NCBI GenBank assembly: GCA_026874595.1
Contig: CM049306.1
Coordinates: 28,823,519 to 28,887,518, forward strand
Length of the DNA: 64,000 nt
From: Sipunculus nudus
Taxonomy: Eukaryota; Annelida; Sipuncula; Golfingiida; Sipunculidae
Reading direction: 5' to 3'
The first letter of the stretch is position 1, and every line of letters begins with the position of its first letter. This document shows positions 13,101-25,237 of this stretch, piece by piece. Both the position numbers and the translations under genes were made by a program. The notes below the pieces were generated by a model. The model was not told the DNA's origin. It saw only the letters and a list, made by a program, of their open reading frames with translations, and ran no database searches.

Positions 13101-16100
13101 ACAGACGGACGACGGACAAAGAGTGATCGCTATAGCTCAGCATGACTGAAAGTCAGCTGAGCTAAAAATAAGAAACTGTGTGAAAATAGGAAACAAGGCC
13201 TACAGGCCTAATGCGAACCTGTGCAAAGTTTGGCAGTATGAATGGAGGATTATTGATCCTCTTATGTCTTGCATATCTACCTTAGTATTATGATTTCAGC
13301 AAAATGGATGTTTCGGACCTGCAAGTTTCGGACAAGGACATTTTAAAACTAGAATAGGGATAGTCGACAAGTGACTGCATGTATCCGCCCTAGAATAGGG
13401 ATAGTCGACAAGCGACTGCATGTATCCGCCAGAATCAGAGTGGGACGGGTGAAGTGAGGCATGGATTGAGGGCAAGGGGAAATAGAGTGAGGTGTGTTGC
13501 ATATTAGCATGGATGTCTGCAGCCGAAATGTGGTTGCACCACCTACCACAAAATCCAGAAAGCTGTCCAAGTTGTATACATATGCAAAATTTTAGGCAGA
13601 TAAGTCAAACCACTACTTGTATATGAGTGACTTTATCCCACAGCAGACAAACAGAAGGATGCTGTGCAAAAATGGTGGCAGGTGACGCCACCAATTTTGT
13701 ATATGATTAAGAGTTATATGAGATCTATACATATGCAAAATTTCAGGGGGTATGTCAAACCAGTCCTGAGATATAAGCATGAATGTCTGCAGCGTAAACA
13801 TAAAAGAAGGTGGCGCCACCTGCCACATAATTGAGAAAGCTATCCAAGATATATAACCATAACCATGCAAAATTTTAGGCAGATATGTCAAACCACTGCC
13901 GAGACATGAGTGATTTTATCCCACGGCAGACAAACATACAGACGCTGTGCAAAAATGGTTGCAGGTGGCGCGTACGATAACCAGTTTTGCGTATGATAAA
14001 GAACTTTGTGAGATCTATACACATGCAAAATTTCGGCCCAATCGGTCAAACAGTTCCCCAGATATAAGCTTGGATGTCCGCAGCATAAACTAGAATGTAG
14101 GTGGCGCCATTTGTCATAAAATCAAGAAAGCTGTCTAGGATGTATAAACCTGCAAAATTTCAGGTGGATAAGTCAAACCACTGCAGAGATATGAGTGATT
14201 TTATCCCACGGCAGACAAACAGATGGCCGCTGTGCAAAATTGGTTGCAGGTGGCGCGTATGATAACCAGTTTTGCGTATGATAAAGAACTTTGTGAGATC
14301 TATACACATGCAAAATTTCGGCCCAATCGGTCAAACAGTTCCCCAGATACGAGCTTGGATGTCCGCAGCGTAAACTAACATGTAGGTGGCGCCATTTGTC
14401 ATAAAATAAAGAAAGCTGTCTAGGATGTATAAACCTGCAAAATTTCAGGTGGATAAGTCAAACCACTGCAGAGATATAAGTGATTTTATCCCATGGCAGA
14501 CAAACAGATGGACACTGTGCAAAAATGGTTGCAGGTGGCGCCACCAGTTTTGCGTATGATAAAGAGCTTTGTGAGATCTATACACATGCTAAATTTTGGC
14601 CAAATCGGTCAAATGGTTCCCGAGATATGAGCTTGGATGTCTGCAGCGTAAACATGAATGAAGGTGGCGCCACCTGTCACAAAATCAAGAAAGCTGTCTA
14701 GGATGTATATACCTGCATAATTTCAGGTGGATAAGTCCAACCACTGCTGTGATATGAGTGATTTTATCACTAGGCAGATGAACAGATGGGCGCTGTGCAA
14801 AAATGGTTGCAGGTGGCGCCACCATTTTTAGTTTATGTTATAAAGCTATGCAAGGGCTACATTTTTAGCCTGATCAGTCAAACGGTTCCCCAGATATGTT
14901 GGTTTTTGTGTGGAAACAGACGCACAAATGGACACTGGGCAGAGAGGAAAGTACAGAGGTCAACTGAAAATTAGGGCGCAGCAGTTCACATGTGACCCGA
15001 TCATAATTCCGAATTTTAAAAAATTCTGCCCAGTGGTTACAGAGGAGTTCTCCAGAAACCCTCGTGGCGTCCGAAAATATAGTATCCACAAAACTCTGTT
15101 TTGGTGGATACAACAAGGATGTATCAGTCAGGATATTTGGGATACGTTCTTTTTACCAGGAAGGATTATTGGAACAGATGAAGGGACAATTTGGCAGCAT
15201 TGTTTCCGAGAAGAACACTTTTTTTAATGTTTTTTAGCTTCTTCCCTTTAAAATCTAAGAAAATACAGTTAGCCAAGAAATAAGCAAAATCAGATAGAAT
15301 TTTTTAGATGAAAAATTTTTTGCAAAAAATTTGGTGATGCTAGCTCCTGTCCTTTTTGAGAAAGCTATGACGCACTACGGACAATGGAAGACGGATGACA
15401 CCACACAGATTCGCTAAAAATGCAAACCAAGTTTTTTCAAACAGTTAAAAGATATAGTTCCAATAATTCTAATCTGGGCATTCTGCGTCTAGACGATGTG
15501 TCTAGACGTCTAGACACATTGTCTATACACCAGACAGAGCCAGGTCAGTTGCCATGGTGATGTCTGGACCCCACCTGGTTGTACTGAGAGACCTCTTGAT
15601 TTGGCTGCTGAAACTGGGCACGTTTTAAAATCTGTTTTCAAAAACAGAAAGCCTTTTTTTTCAATTGGCTACACTGCTTTTTTAAAACTGCATTTACCCA
15701 ATCTATTCTTATAAAACTGGCAGAACCCTACCATAGAATAATTCTTGTAAAGTTTAAACCAATCAGCTTAACAGTTTCTTAAAAAAAAAACAGTGTATAA
15801 GCTAGAAGAGTCTAAACTTACATTGTTGCTTGTAAAAAACAGATCAATGTAGGTGGCGCCACCAACACCTTAATTTCAGATATGACTCATGTGACAAATA
15901 TTGGCATAAAATTTGTTAAAGACAGCTCCAGCTGTTTCTGAGATTTAAGTTTAGTATGCTTTTTTGCACAGATGACTAAGATAAACTTTGTGTAACTCGG
16001 TCAAAATCATCGAACTGAAACCATTGGGACAAACTTGAAAGATTGTTCCAAGGAACATTTCTGTGAAATATTGGACAATTTGGCTGGACAGTTTCAGAGA

Positions 16101-19100
16101 AGAAGATTTTTAAAGGTTTTTAAGCTTTTTCTCTATAAAATCTAAATTAATGCAGATACCCAATAATAAGCTCCAGGGCACCAAGTTTCACATGTGACTA
16201 ATTCTTACATGTAATTTGGAGCTGCTAGCTCTGACGGTTTCTGACTTACAGCCATGGACGGCGGAAAGCCAGCCCTGGACGGCTGACGCTGCGCCATAGC
16301 ATAAGCTCACAGGTTTGCTAAAATTACAGGTGGTGCCACCAGTCTGGAAGAACTGATGAAACACTAAGTGATTAACATGCACACGAAAAATCATGGCGAT
16401 CAATGCATTAGTTATTCAGATACTTGAGCTTATGTATCAAACTGTTTAATTATTCTGAAGGGTACTTATATAATTACGAGCCCCATAGCTCAAAGTATAT
16501 GAGTAACAGAGACCTTAATCAGAGTACCAAGTAGATTTGCCTAGAACCTTTGCCCTGTTAATGGATGGACTGCTTCATCTGAAGGTCTCAAAAATAATGA
16601 AAACTAGAATATCAGCAAAAGCTGAAAAAAGCCCTCAGCCAAAATAACAGTGTTTATAGGTGGTAACAGTAACAAGTGCGAAATATTTGTTCTCACATGG
16701 ATGTATATCTGTACATGTCTCACTTTTAAATTATACTGAAGAGTAATGTACCATGTTTAATAACAATCCACCAAATGCTTCCTGAGAGATAAGCTCCTAA
16801 GTTTTACTCTATTCTAAACTCTGTAACCTTGATAGTAGGTCAAGGTCACCCTTCTTCGAACTTGACCGAGATTTTGTCGATATACATCTTCACTGAAGAA
16901 ATAAAATTCCTATGGTGAATCCATTTAGAGATATCCCACTCACAAGGCCAAAGTTGAAAAATTGGAGAAAATTCATTAAAAATCAGAAATTGTAGGTGGC
17001 TCCCCCTACCTTGTGCAGCAAGTACAGAACATCAGTCCCAATGACCATAGTAAGTTTTGTGAAAATCCACCCAATGGTTCCTGAGAAATAAGCTTCTCAG
17101 TGTTTTTCTATAATAAGCTCTAAAACATAGAAAAATAGGACAAGGTCACCCATCTTCGAATTGACTGAGATTTTGTCAACATACATCTTCACCAAAGAAA
17201 AAATCCTTTTAGAGATATCCCGCTCACAAGGTAGAGGTTATGGACGCCGGACGGAAGGACAGACGGACAGCTTGGGTGACGACAATAGCCCATCAGCCTA
17301 AGGGCTAAAAAGTGCATAAAACTGGTAAAATACAGGTGGCGCCAACGATGTGCAGGAACTGATGAAAAACTCCATGATGTATATGCATGCAAAGAATCAT
17401 GGGGGTCAATGCATTAATTATTCAGATACTGGAAATTTTGAATCAAATTTTTAATTATTCTGGGGGGTACAAACGAGTCCCATAGATCAAAGGATATGGT
17501 AACAGAGACCTAAATTTCCGGTTAACAAGGAGTTTTTCATTGACCTCCCTGGATGGCAAGTAAGAAGATTCTAGGTGCAATGGTAATGATTTGTGCCTGG
17601 TTAACGGACAACTGCTGCTTTGAAGGTATAAAAATTAGAGGCAAAAATTTGTAAATATTGGAAAAATACTGGTTGCGCCACAATTCTTCAGGAAATGATG
17701 AAACACTCCATGATGAATATGCATGCAAAGAATAATTGCAGTCAATGCATTCATTATTCAGAACCTGGAGCTTTTGTATCAAATTTTTAATTATTCTAGG
17801 GGGTATATAGGAGCCCCATAGATCAGAGGTTTTGGTAACAGAGACCTAATTTCAGGTTTACAAGGTGATTTTTCATGGACCTCCCTAGATGTCAAGTTAG
17901 AAGATGCTTGGTCCAGCACTTACGATTTGTGCCTGGTTAACGGATAGGCAGCATAATTTTGTTATTTCTGCAGTTTTTTACTAACATGTTTTGAGCATCC
18001 ATACAATAAGCCATGGCAGTACTCCATATCAGAGCTAACAAATGAGTGAACCATTGCTTTGACTCTTGATCTATCCAAATTATTCTTAATGTGTCTGATT
18101 TTTTCAACTGATAATATCTTTCTCACAGATTTTATACACATCAACATCTGTGGATCGAAAATAATGTCCAGAATCCTAACTTTATCAGTGGGCTTGACCA
18201 CAGCATCCCCTTCTTTAATTTCATTCACTTTTTCATTAACTTTAACTGACCATTGCATCTTGGCCTATGAGATGAATTAAAAAAAAAAGAAAATGTTTAA
18301 AACAGATGTACTGCATGCTTTAAGTTATTTGTCTACAGAACTGCAGAATGCACTGGTATGTGCATCCATTCATTACATTTTCACATGGATAATTTGTTAA
18401 CAATAACCTGCATCACCTCACCTGCATCACCATTCTCTGTGACAGCAGTACCCCCATTTTCAAGTACATTCTGGTGTTTCTCAATTCTTTGCTTGCCCCA
18501 CTGAAAAACAGTAATACTTTTGTAAGACTTAACCAATACAGCATGCCATGCAATATGTATGAAAAACAGCACTAGTGCCTTGGTGTTAGATTTCAAGATC
18601 TTTAATGAGGGTAATTTTTAAACTTCCTATGAAACTGAGAATGAGGAGACAATGAGACAAAGCCTGCAGGCCAAGGAGTTGCAGCTAAATGTGCTGTACA
18701 TTTATATGATGTTTTTTTTATTAATGTCTTTAATAAAATACCTAATCCCAGTTGAATCATGTATAATGAACAAGTCATACCAAAAAAATATAGCAAAAAG
18801 TAACAAGGCCTACACTGCTGAAATACTGGCTTGGGTCCACACAACAAAAATATGATTGTAAGTGGCGCCACCATTCTTGTATATGACGAAGCTATCTGAG
18901 ATGTATACATATGCCCAATTTCGGGCTGATCGATATTTCAAACCCCTCATGAGAAAGAAGCAGGGACATACACTGTGCAGGAAACATTGTAAGTGGCGCA
19001 ACCAGTCTTGCATACAATAAAGCTCTAAACAATGTATAAATATGCACAATTTCAGGCTGATATGTCAAACCCTCCTGAGAAATAAGCAGACACATACACT

Positions 19101-22100
19101 GTGCAAAAGTCATTGTGGGGGGCAACACAGCCTTGTGTACAAGAAAGCCATCAAAGGTGCATGGACAGGTCATAATAACAGGCCAAAACATCAAACTTCT
19201 CTTGAGTCAGGTATACTGGGCTGACCAGGCTTTGGTGAGAAAGGCAGCTGCCCTGAAAACAGGGAAAAATTGCTTGCTGCAGCTACTGCAATGAGTGAAC
19301 TCTTGACCTGCACCTGGCTATAAATAGATCCAGACTGACCTTTGGCCTGTTGCCAAATCTGAAATAGTCTGCAAAGCTATTTATAGATACAGACACAATC
19401 TTGCCCTGTTACCAAATCTGAAATAGTAGGCAGTCTTCCAAGCTATTTATAGATACAGACACAGTCTTAACCCCTTGTAAAAAGTCAAGACTTAAAAGGT
19501 GGCTGTTATTAATATTATAATTGATGGCTCATAATTGCCATTATATATTAATAATAATACCCTGATATCACGTTATATCACTATGACATTGGAATAATTA
19601 TCATGATATCAAAAACTCATATTTTTTCCAAAACTATTCATTATAAAACATTTTTAAGCTTAAAGAGGCTAAAATTATGAGGTTTTTGTCCATAAAAAAA
19701 AGGTGGATGTAGGTTGCACCACAAAATCTGCAATTTCAAATATGAGTCATGTGATCAACATTTGCACAAAAATTGGTGATGCTAGCTCCTGTCATTTCTG
19801 ACATTGTTATGTTAGTATGCTTACTTGGCCAAATGACTAAGTTCAAATTCCTGTAACTCCACCAAAATTCATCAAACCCAAACCATTTGAACAAACTTGA
19901 GAAAGCTTGTCTCTGGGATTATTTTTGTGAAATATTTGACCAGTTTGGTTGATTTATTTCAGAGAAGAAAATTTTTAGAAGTTTTTTTTAGCTTTTCCCT
20001 GTAGAATGTAAGTTAATGCAGGTGGTGCCACAAAAAGCTCAATCCCATCACATTTGATATGTGACAGAATTTTGCATAAAAATTTGAGGATGCCAGCTCC
20101 TGCTATTCCTGAGAAATTATGGGTTAATATACTGATGACCCTCGTACAAAAAAGGATGATGCAGCTGGCACTACCAATACCTCAATTCCAATTATGAATC
20201 ATGTGACCAACATTTGCATAAAAATTTGGTTATGACAGCACCAGCCCTTTCTGATATTGTAATTTTAGCATCCTTTTTTGGCCAAATGACTAAGTTAAGC
20301 TTCCTGTACTCGGCCAAAATTCTGCTAACTGGAACCATTCAAACAAACTGGAGAAGAATGGTTTCAGAGATTATTTCTGTAAAATATTGAACAATTTAGC
20401 CAAACATTTTCGTCGTGGAAGATTTTTAAAGTTTTTTTTAGCTTTTTCTCTATAAAGTCTAAGTAAATGCAGATAGCAAAAATATAAGTTCAATCCAATA
20501 AAGTTTTACATGTGACTGATTCTTCCACAAGATTTGGCGCAGCTAGGTCTAACGGGTTTTGAGATAGCATACGTTAACATACAGTGGACACCGGATGCCC
20601 GATGCCACGCCATCACATAAGCTCACAGGTTCACTAAAAATTGACACAAACATGTGAAAAACCAAAGGACAGAGTGCAGCTGCTCTAGCATCATACTAAA
20701 ACTTACCTGTGAGCTCAGAAGTATACAGCTCAAACGTTTACCGCTTACTTGACAGGGCTCAAAATGACAAAATTTTTTAACTGGACAGTACAGGTGTAAC
20801 ACTGCATCGAATAATTGATGCATTGAACAGTAACCCCTAAATTAAACTATGATCGATTATTATCCTTTGAATCCATTCATTTCCAATATTAAATTTTTGC
20901 ATGTGTCATCCAGAAGTCCTCTGTAAACTCTTACATTTGACTGAGCACTTTCCATTTGCAAATAAATTTAATTAATGACAAACATAGGGAGAGCTACATT
21001 TTTGCTCATATATAAAAGCATCCATTTTGGTAAAGTATTTGCTTTCATTTTAAAAACAAGAGACCCATGGGTCATGGAGCTCACTGACCTTGAAGGTAAA
21101 AACCTTGAATAATAACAAATTGAGAAAAAAAGTCTGAAAAATAATATTTTGTGATCTGACAATGTGTTTTCTGATTGAACCATGGGAGTAGTTTCTAAAC
21201 ATAAGATATACACTATTACCATGATCATCGGTTGGATCTTTGATAAATTGTTGACATGTTCATGCATCAGTTGTCACATTTCTTCAGTTAGATCCTCCCT
21301 TTTATATTATACCATGTTATTTTCAATTTTATAAATTTTACACTGATGCAATATACAATACAACTAATGTTCCCACTGCACAGGTGCAAGGGCTCAATGG
21401 TGGTGGTGGTGGTGGTGGGGGGAGGGATGATGGGAGTTAAAACACCTCTGCATATACACAAGGATATGAAATTTAATTCAACATTGCTTACAAGTAAAAA
21501 TTGATTCATGATGAAATATTTGATAATAAACAGAGAAAAAACAAATAAATCACTTTATTCCCATTCTGCTGAGGAAGAAAACAATGAACAAATTTAAGCA
21601 TTAGATCTTCATTTTTTTATTATATCAAATCTTTTTCAAGTTTTTAAATTTTATAAATTTGCAATAAAACATATATATCTATTTCATCATCATTTTTCCA
21701 TATTTTGCTCATACAGCATGGCATTATGCAGACAGATGTATTTTATTTATCACAAAAATACATGTATATACATTTTATAAATTTGCAACTAATAAATATC
21801 TGAAAATATAACTTGATTCAGAATTTACATTTCTAAATTGCACCAATATTTATCTATAATTTGTTAAACTATATTTTAATTTGTTAAATTATTTAAAAAA
21901 AATGATTTCTTTAAACATGCTACATTACCTCTGGATTACTTCTTGAAATAACTATCTCAAGTAAAGATTTGTACATTAAAGTGGAAACAACTTGATGTGA
22001 AGAAAATACAGTTCAATTTATGACATTTATTGCATTACACTTGGTGAATATTGCTGTGTGGGGGGGGGAGGGGGGGGGGAGGGGGGGGGGGGGGGCAGGA

Positions 22101-24352
22101 GGCAGGGGTGAAGGTGATGACAAAGTACATTATGTTTCAGCCCATAACTTCAACAATTTATGCAATATTGATTTAAAGGGACATAATCAGGGGCAATATT
22201 AAGCCTATTCTTTCGAACTATCAGTTTAGTTTTGCTTTAAAGTTTTCCATAAAAACTATTCCAGTACAAAGTCTCAGTACCTAGCATAAGGCTGTTTAAC
22301 ACCATGTTATGGCTCTGCATATGGGTAAACACAGTCCATGTGAAGGGAGGTCCAATTGTGAACCCCTACACACAAGCTTCGGCCAGGGGGAACATGTTTT
22401 ACATTATTTTGGGCAAGGTAAGTCAGGGAATCTTCTGATTGATAGAATAACTGATCGTTTTCTGCTCTAATCCCAGTTAACCCTTCAGTGGGTGGGCGAT
22501 GCAACAGACTTGTTGCTTCGCTGTCGGCAGGTATGGTCTAATGTGAAAAGGTTGATTGACAATTATGTAATCTGCAGCACCATCAACCATTATCTTAGAT
22601 AATCAATTATTATCAATTTTACAATCATGAGCACCTGCAAAAAGGCTAACTAATTCCTGATAATATTTTGGATTCATGGACAACCCTTGGGGTAACTGCT
22701 AACTATGTGATGAAGGTATCTAGTTCAACAGATACCCGCTGCATAAAAAGCTTCAAGAAAACTGGAGAACATAAATATTGTACCAGATAAAAAATTGTAT
22801 AAAATTAAATATATTGTGTATGGAAGGGAAACCTATGCATTCGGGGCAAGATAATGTTAATGTACTTGAATGAACAAGAAATTTTGCTGATATTCCTGCT
22901 TTAGTGCCTAAACCTTACTCACTTTTAAAGTTTAGCTTTCCTGGGCCTGAAAGTTGTTTATTAAGTTGGGACAATCACCAGGTGATGTGGATGATGCTTA
23001 TTTCTCCATACAGAAGATTTATCATGAAGGTCAAGGATGAACACAACATACCATAATCTGCGCTGGAGGTTGATTGAGGGTATGATGTTTTTTGGGGGAA
23101 ATCCCCCCCCCCCTGGACATGTTTGTTTTTACTGCTGGAGATGGAGATCTACTTGAATTGATTGTTTAAGGGATATAATAATGTTAAAGTGGTATGTTAT
23201 GCTACCACATGATAAAGATATCTGTATTCTTATATATCTGACATTTTTTAGCCATTATATCATAGCTTTATTGTCCGCTGGAATATCTCCAGTTTTCAAA
23301 CACCTTTTACTAGGGCTCTCCCACAGCAGAGGAACAAGATAGAGGCTACACAAACCTGTGATCAATTGTAAAACCCTGACGGTGACAGGTTTTAAACTTG
23401 AATAAACTCAGCATACTTGATACATAGGGTAAGCCTATGACATAAGCTGTTAAAGCCTGGAACAAGGGGCAACCTTTGTTCTGGCAGGCAAAGCTAACCT
23501 GTGTTGGTGATCCATGACATAAATTTGTCGTTTGGATTCATATTAAATTCAATGAACCTGGCACCATTATCTGTGTCTGTTGTAGCACACACAAAAGTTT
23601 TCAGGATCCTGATATTTCAGATTGATGAGCAAACATGGGTGAAAATGGAAAACCCTTGGTGGAACATACTATATCTTATGCATGTTATATTAGTACTTAG
23701 GTCTGAGTATAGAATCCGGTCTTCATTTCCGAGATGGGTCTAAACTGACTGGACCATCTCATATTAGTGGTAATCAACATAGGCCATGACATGCCTGATG
23801 ATATGACATTGACATGCCTCTTACTTCTCCATTACATGAATCCTAAACATCATTACATCCGTCCCTATACACCCATAAACTCGTCCATGAAGACCGGATT
23901 CTATACTCCAGTATTTATACTAAATATAATATTTATTAACAGAGTAATAGATAAAGATAAATCATTAATTCTCATATGCATACAGACTTGATGTGATTTT
24001 ACAAAAATTTCTTCAAATCATGAAGTGAAAGGAAGTTACTAGTTGAAAACGTAATATGTATTAAAAAGTCAGGCCCTCTTCAACCTTTCAGCTGCCAGTG
24101 ACTGACACATCTTGAGTTGTTATCAAAGGTCACCAGCTGAGTGCAAGCCAAGTTCACTTGAGACTGCCCAGTGACTATAAATGGTCGTCCATGAATGCTT
24201 ACCTCAAACACTGCTAACAGTATTTTAACGTACAGTCTTCTTACTCCAAAAGACTTCCCGATGGACGCAAGGAAGATGACAAACGACAGAAATAAAACAG
24301 CTGGCGCTAACGCCACAGAAATTGCAGCATAGATCAAGGCATCAACAGCCAT
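7049..24352 (-). CDS. GPAT3/4-like: Glycerol-3-phosphate acyltransferase 3/4 family, exons 1-5 (3' part off window)
   Basis: The family catalyses acyl-CoA plus glycerol-3-phosphate to lysophosphatidic acid in the ER membrane, the first step of triacylglycerol and phospholipid synthesis. Five exons on the minus strand join in phase (24352-24203, 18500-18422, 8735-8614, 8493-8451, 7103-7049), giving 149 codons plus two bases. Residues ~1-35 are a hydrophobic membrane segment, followed by a GVRRLYVKILL stretch and WGKQRIEK, which correspond to the GVSFGIRKLYMK and WATLRMER region of vertebrate GPAT4. Exons 4-5 give EDEVTQRFSAEELESWNLL and TRTN, nearly identical to GPAT3/4. The catalytic acyltransferase motifs (NHTSPID-type HX4D, EGT block) should lie left of position 1. 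The start is the ATG at 24352, in context ACAATGG; an upstream in-frame stretch lacks an ATG. The introns are large and filled with satellite elements. Confidence 0.9.
7104..8450 (-). other. GPAT intron 4
   Basis: AT-rich intronic sequence without recognisable coding segments. The only structured part is a solitary transposon right end at about 7796-7882. Confidence 0.7.
7796..7882 (+). mobile_element. Solitary right end of Helitron-like element
   Basis: 'acggacggacagac' repeats, then 'actatagctcagatgac' and the hairpin end AGTCAGCTGAGCTAA. It matches the right ends at 5124, 13165, 49554 and 51594. No satellite core of family A or B lies immediately to its left, so it belongs to a different core or a deleted copy. 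Confidence 0.65.
8451..8493 (-). CDS. GPAT3/4-like: GPAT3/4-like exon 4
   Basis: A 43-bp micro-exon, acceptor TTCTTGTAG|GCC and donor GAAG|GTAGGT, encoding AIIEDEVTQRFSAE. This is nearly identical to AIVEDEVTQRFSSE of human GPAT3 and fixes the family assignment. Confidence 0.9.
8614..8735 (-). CDS. GPAT3/4-like: GPAT3/4-like exon 3
   Basis: Acceptor TTGTCTTCAG and donor ATCGAG|GTACAC; 122 bp, phase 1 in and phase 0 out. It encodes a variable linker ending EFQLEDSMYFCKSGIE, matching EFELSDIFYFCRKGME of GPAT4. The exon-exon phase with exon 2 gives Gly at the junction. Confidence 0.88.
8736..10036 (-). other. GPAT intron 2, unique-looking part
   Basis: AT-rich DNA with no open frame, tandem repeat or known motif that I could support. 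A few diffuse microsatellite-like stretches only. Confidence 0.6.
10037..13165 (+). mobile_element. Satellite-carrying Helitron-like element with family A core
   Basis: The left end CAAGTGACCCATGGGTC starts at 10037, and a second left end starts at 10329. The core is about eight family A units (landmarks near 10507, 10845, 11179, 11514, 11852, 12480 and 12817). The right end has 'gacagacagacggacgac', a hairpin and CTAA at 13165. The 10329 left end sits inside an A-unit stretch (aaggtctcaa), suggesting another nested insertion, but here the matching right flank is not clean. Insertion is in GPAT intron 2. Confidence 0.75.
13340..15235. repeat. Family B satellite array with hairpin left boundary
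   Basis: It begins with a duplicated segment 'ctagaatagggatagtcgac' (13350 and 13391), which contains the small hairpin AGTCG-acaag-CGACT. It continues as alternating B half-units with GGTGGCGCCACC or variants near 13809, 13967, 14102, 14249, 14384, 14534, 14663 and 14812. The related boundary sequence occurs at 46676 and, inverted, at 26527-26560. It lies in GPAT intron 2. Confidence 0.8.
15236..17329. repeat. Degenerate interspersed repeats
   Basis: Several related blocks of about 300-450 bp. One has 'aggtggcgccaccaacacc' and 'gaagatttttaaaggttttt' (15850-16310) and is related to 19681-20640. One is an A-like fragment at 16320-16600. One pair shares 'ccaatggttcctgagaaataagctt' (16680-17230). 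The block ends near 17310 in a diverged transposon tail ('gacggaaggacagacggac'). A short inverted 'gtctagac' cluster is at 15488-15530. No gene was recognised. Confidence 0.65.
17330..17950. repeat. Two diverged family A units
   Basis: Two units share 'atggtaacagagacctaa', 'tgatgaaacactccatgat' and 'gaagattctaggt' with the arrays at 721-5040 and 10507-13000. They are more diverged than units in those arrays, so they are an older insertion. Confidence 0.7.
17962..18258 (-). pseudogene. Non-LTR retrotransposon (LINE) reverse transcriptase remnant
   Basis: An open stretch of 98 codons resembles the C-terminal thumb region of Jockey/CR1-like LINE reverse transcriptases: a 'KVRILDIIFDPQM' segment, 'KIRHIKNNL' and 'VHSFVSSDMEYCHGLLYG', comparable with the common pattern LVHAFVTSRLDYCNSLLYG. 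Palm-domain catalytic motifs are absent, and the frame stops right after the 'KKLQK' position. It is therefore a truncated remnant, in antisense-free orientation within GPAT intron 2. Confidence 0.7.
18422..18500 (-). CDS. GPAT3/4-like: GPAT3/4-like exon 2
   Basis: Acceptor TTTTTCAG|TGG and donor GCAG|GTGAGG; 79 bp, phase 0 in and phase 1 out. It begins WGKQRIEKHQ, which aligns with WATIRIEKG of human GPAT3. The remainder is a variable Asn/Gly/Glu linker. A second GT 14 bases downstream would break the phase and is not favoured. Confidence 0.85.
18501..19680. repeat. Intronic repeats (B-like and 70-bp repeat)
   Basis: 18841-19200 has three B-like half-units beginning 'aagtggcgccacc', 'aagtggcgcaacc' and a decayed third. 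19310-19470 has two to three copies of a roughly 70-bp repeat around 'agctatttatagatacagac'. 18501-18840 shows nothing recognisable. Confidence 0.6.
19681..20640. repeat. Tandem interspersed repeat, ~300-450 bp units
   Basis: Successive copies share 'gaccaacatttgcataaaaatt', 'gctagctcctgtc', 'aagttttttttagctttttc' and a 'ggtggtgccac' landmark that is a decayed form of the family A/B palindrome. Related sequence is at 15840-16310. Confidence 0.6.
21396..21426. repeat. (GGT)n microsatellite with G tract
   Basis: Perfect short run of ggt triplets leading into a G-rich stretch. Frames across it are low-complexity. Confidence 0.85.
22060..22097. repeat. Poly-G tract (potential G-quadruplex)
   Basis: Nearly uninterrupted G run with single A interruptions. 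Similar homopolymer tracts occur at 5633-5650 (C), 31154-31171 (G), 37408-37431 (G), 42902-42914 (C), 45670-45694 (C) and 48326-48344 (G). Confidence 0.9.
22173..22560 (-). mobile_element. MITE copy 3 (reverse orientation)
   Basis: Starts 'tttaaagggacataatc' and, read on the minus strand, matches the elements at 37548-38047 and 38438-38853. Shared parts include 'gccataacatggtgttaaac', the 'gccca..atgtaa..catgttt' block and the terminal 'gattatgtccctttaa'. The distal end is too diverged to place exactly. Confidence 0.65.
24203..24352 (-). CDS. GPAT3/4-like: GPAT3/4-like exon 1
   Basis: Fifty codons, beginning MAVDALIYAA and ending in ..LLAVFE, then a GAG|GTAAGC donor (phase 0). It encodes one strongly hydrophobic segment (about residues 12-33) followed by a basic SFGVRRLYVK patch matching the N-terminal region of GPAT3/GPAT4. 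The 5' UTR and promoter should lie just above 24352. Confidence 0.88.
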
Positions 24353-25159
24353 TGTTGACACTCGTCTGTCCAGCCGTGTCACCGTCTGCTAGAGGTCAAG
24401 GACGGCCACCAGTCGGCTTTTCGGGGACTAAATATTCAGGTTTCCTTTACGAGATCAAAAGGGATGTTACACCATGCATGTGTAGCCAACAGACCAGGAA
24501 GTATAAACAGAGAAGCCACACGTGTCTGTGATATCAAAAGTCATTCATCAACATTCATCAACACAGAACTTTCTTATCTGACAGGTTGTTTTTTTTTTTT
24601 TAGAAACATATCCTTACCACACCGCATCAATACACGTGTGTCCTCCAATAATTTGCCGGTTCACATGGGTTAAGCTTGTAATAACTACGTAGCTTTTACC
24701 AATCTCGGAGCATTAAAAAAAGTGAGTGAAATAAAGGTAAATAAATCATGAGAAAATCAAGAAAACATCCACAATCTTATATTCTTTTGAAATAAAAAAA
24801 AATGTAAATAAGCCTAAAACGCATTTTGGGATATATCCCTCATCCAATAAAGCATTTGCATTAATGAGATATATTCTTATGAATCTATAAATACTATTAT
24901 TCAACACGAATAAGAAGATATAAAATCATAGTTTTATCAAAATGATTGCAATGACGTGGTCTTCGATAGATATATGGCCACTATGAGTTAATTATTATTA
25001 AAATTATCGCTATTATCTATTTGTATCCACCAAGACAGAGTTTCGTAGATAATATACTTTTACACGCGGGTTCGGCCGCCGCTGCGTTCGTCTACGATGA
25101 ACTCCTCTGAGACCCTTGTACCGATCATTCTGAGACCCGGCACAATTATTGGGTCACCT
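24353..25159. other. Upstream region of GPAT gene
   Basis: Expected to hold the 5' UTR and promoter of the minus-strand GPAT gene. I see no convincing TATA element or upstream exon. There is a poly-T run at 24588-24601 and AT-rich sequence beyond 24700. Confidence 0.45.
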
Positions 25160-25237
25160 GGAAACTCTTAACAAAATTGCATGGTGGCGCCATCTGCAAT
25201 CATTTTCGCATGGTGTCCATCTGTGCGTATTGTACTA

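Larger units (their letters stand above)
20641..24202 (-). other. GPAT intron 1, promoter-proximal part
   Basis: AT-rich intron. It contains a diverged transposon left end at 21055-21090 ('gacccatgggtcatggagctcac'), a GGT run at 21396-21426, a poly-G tract at about 22060-22097 and a reverse copy of the ATP5ME-intron MITE at about 22173-22560. No exon was recognised. Confidence 0.6.
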
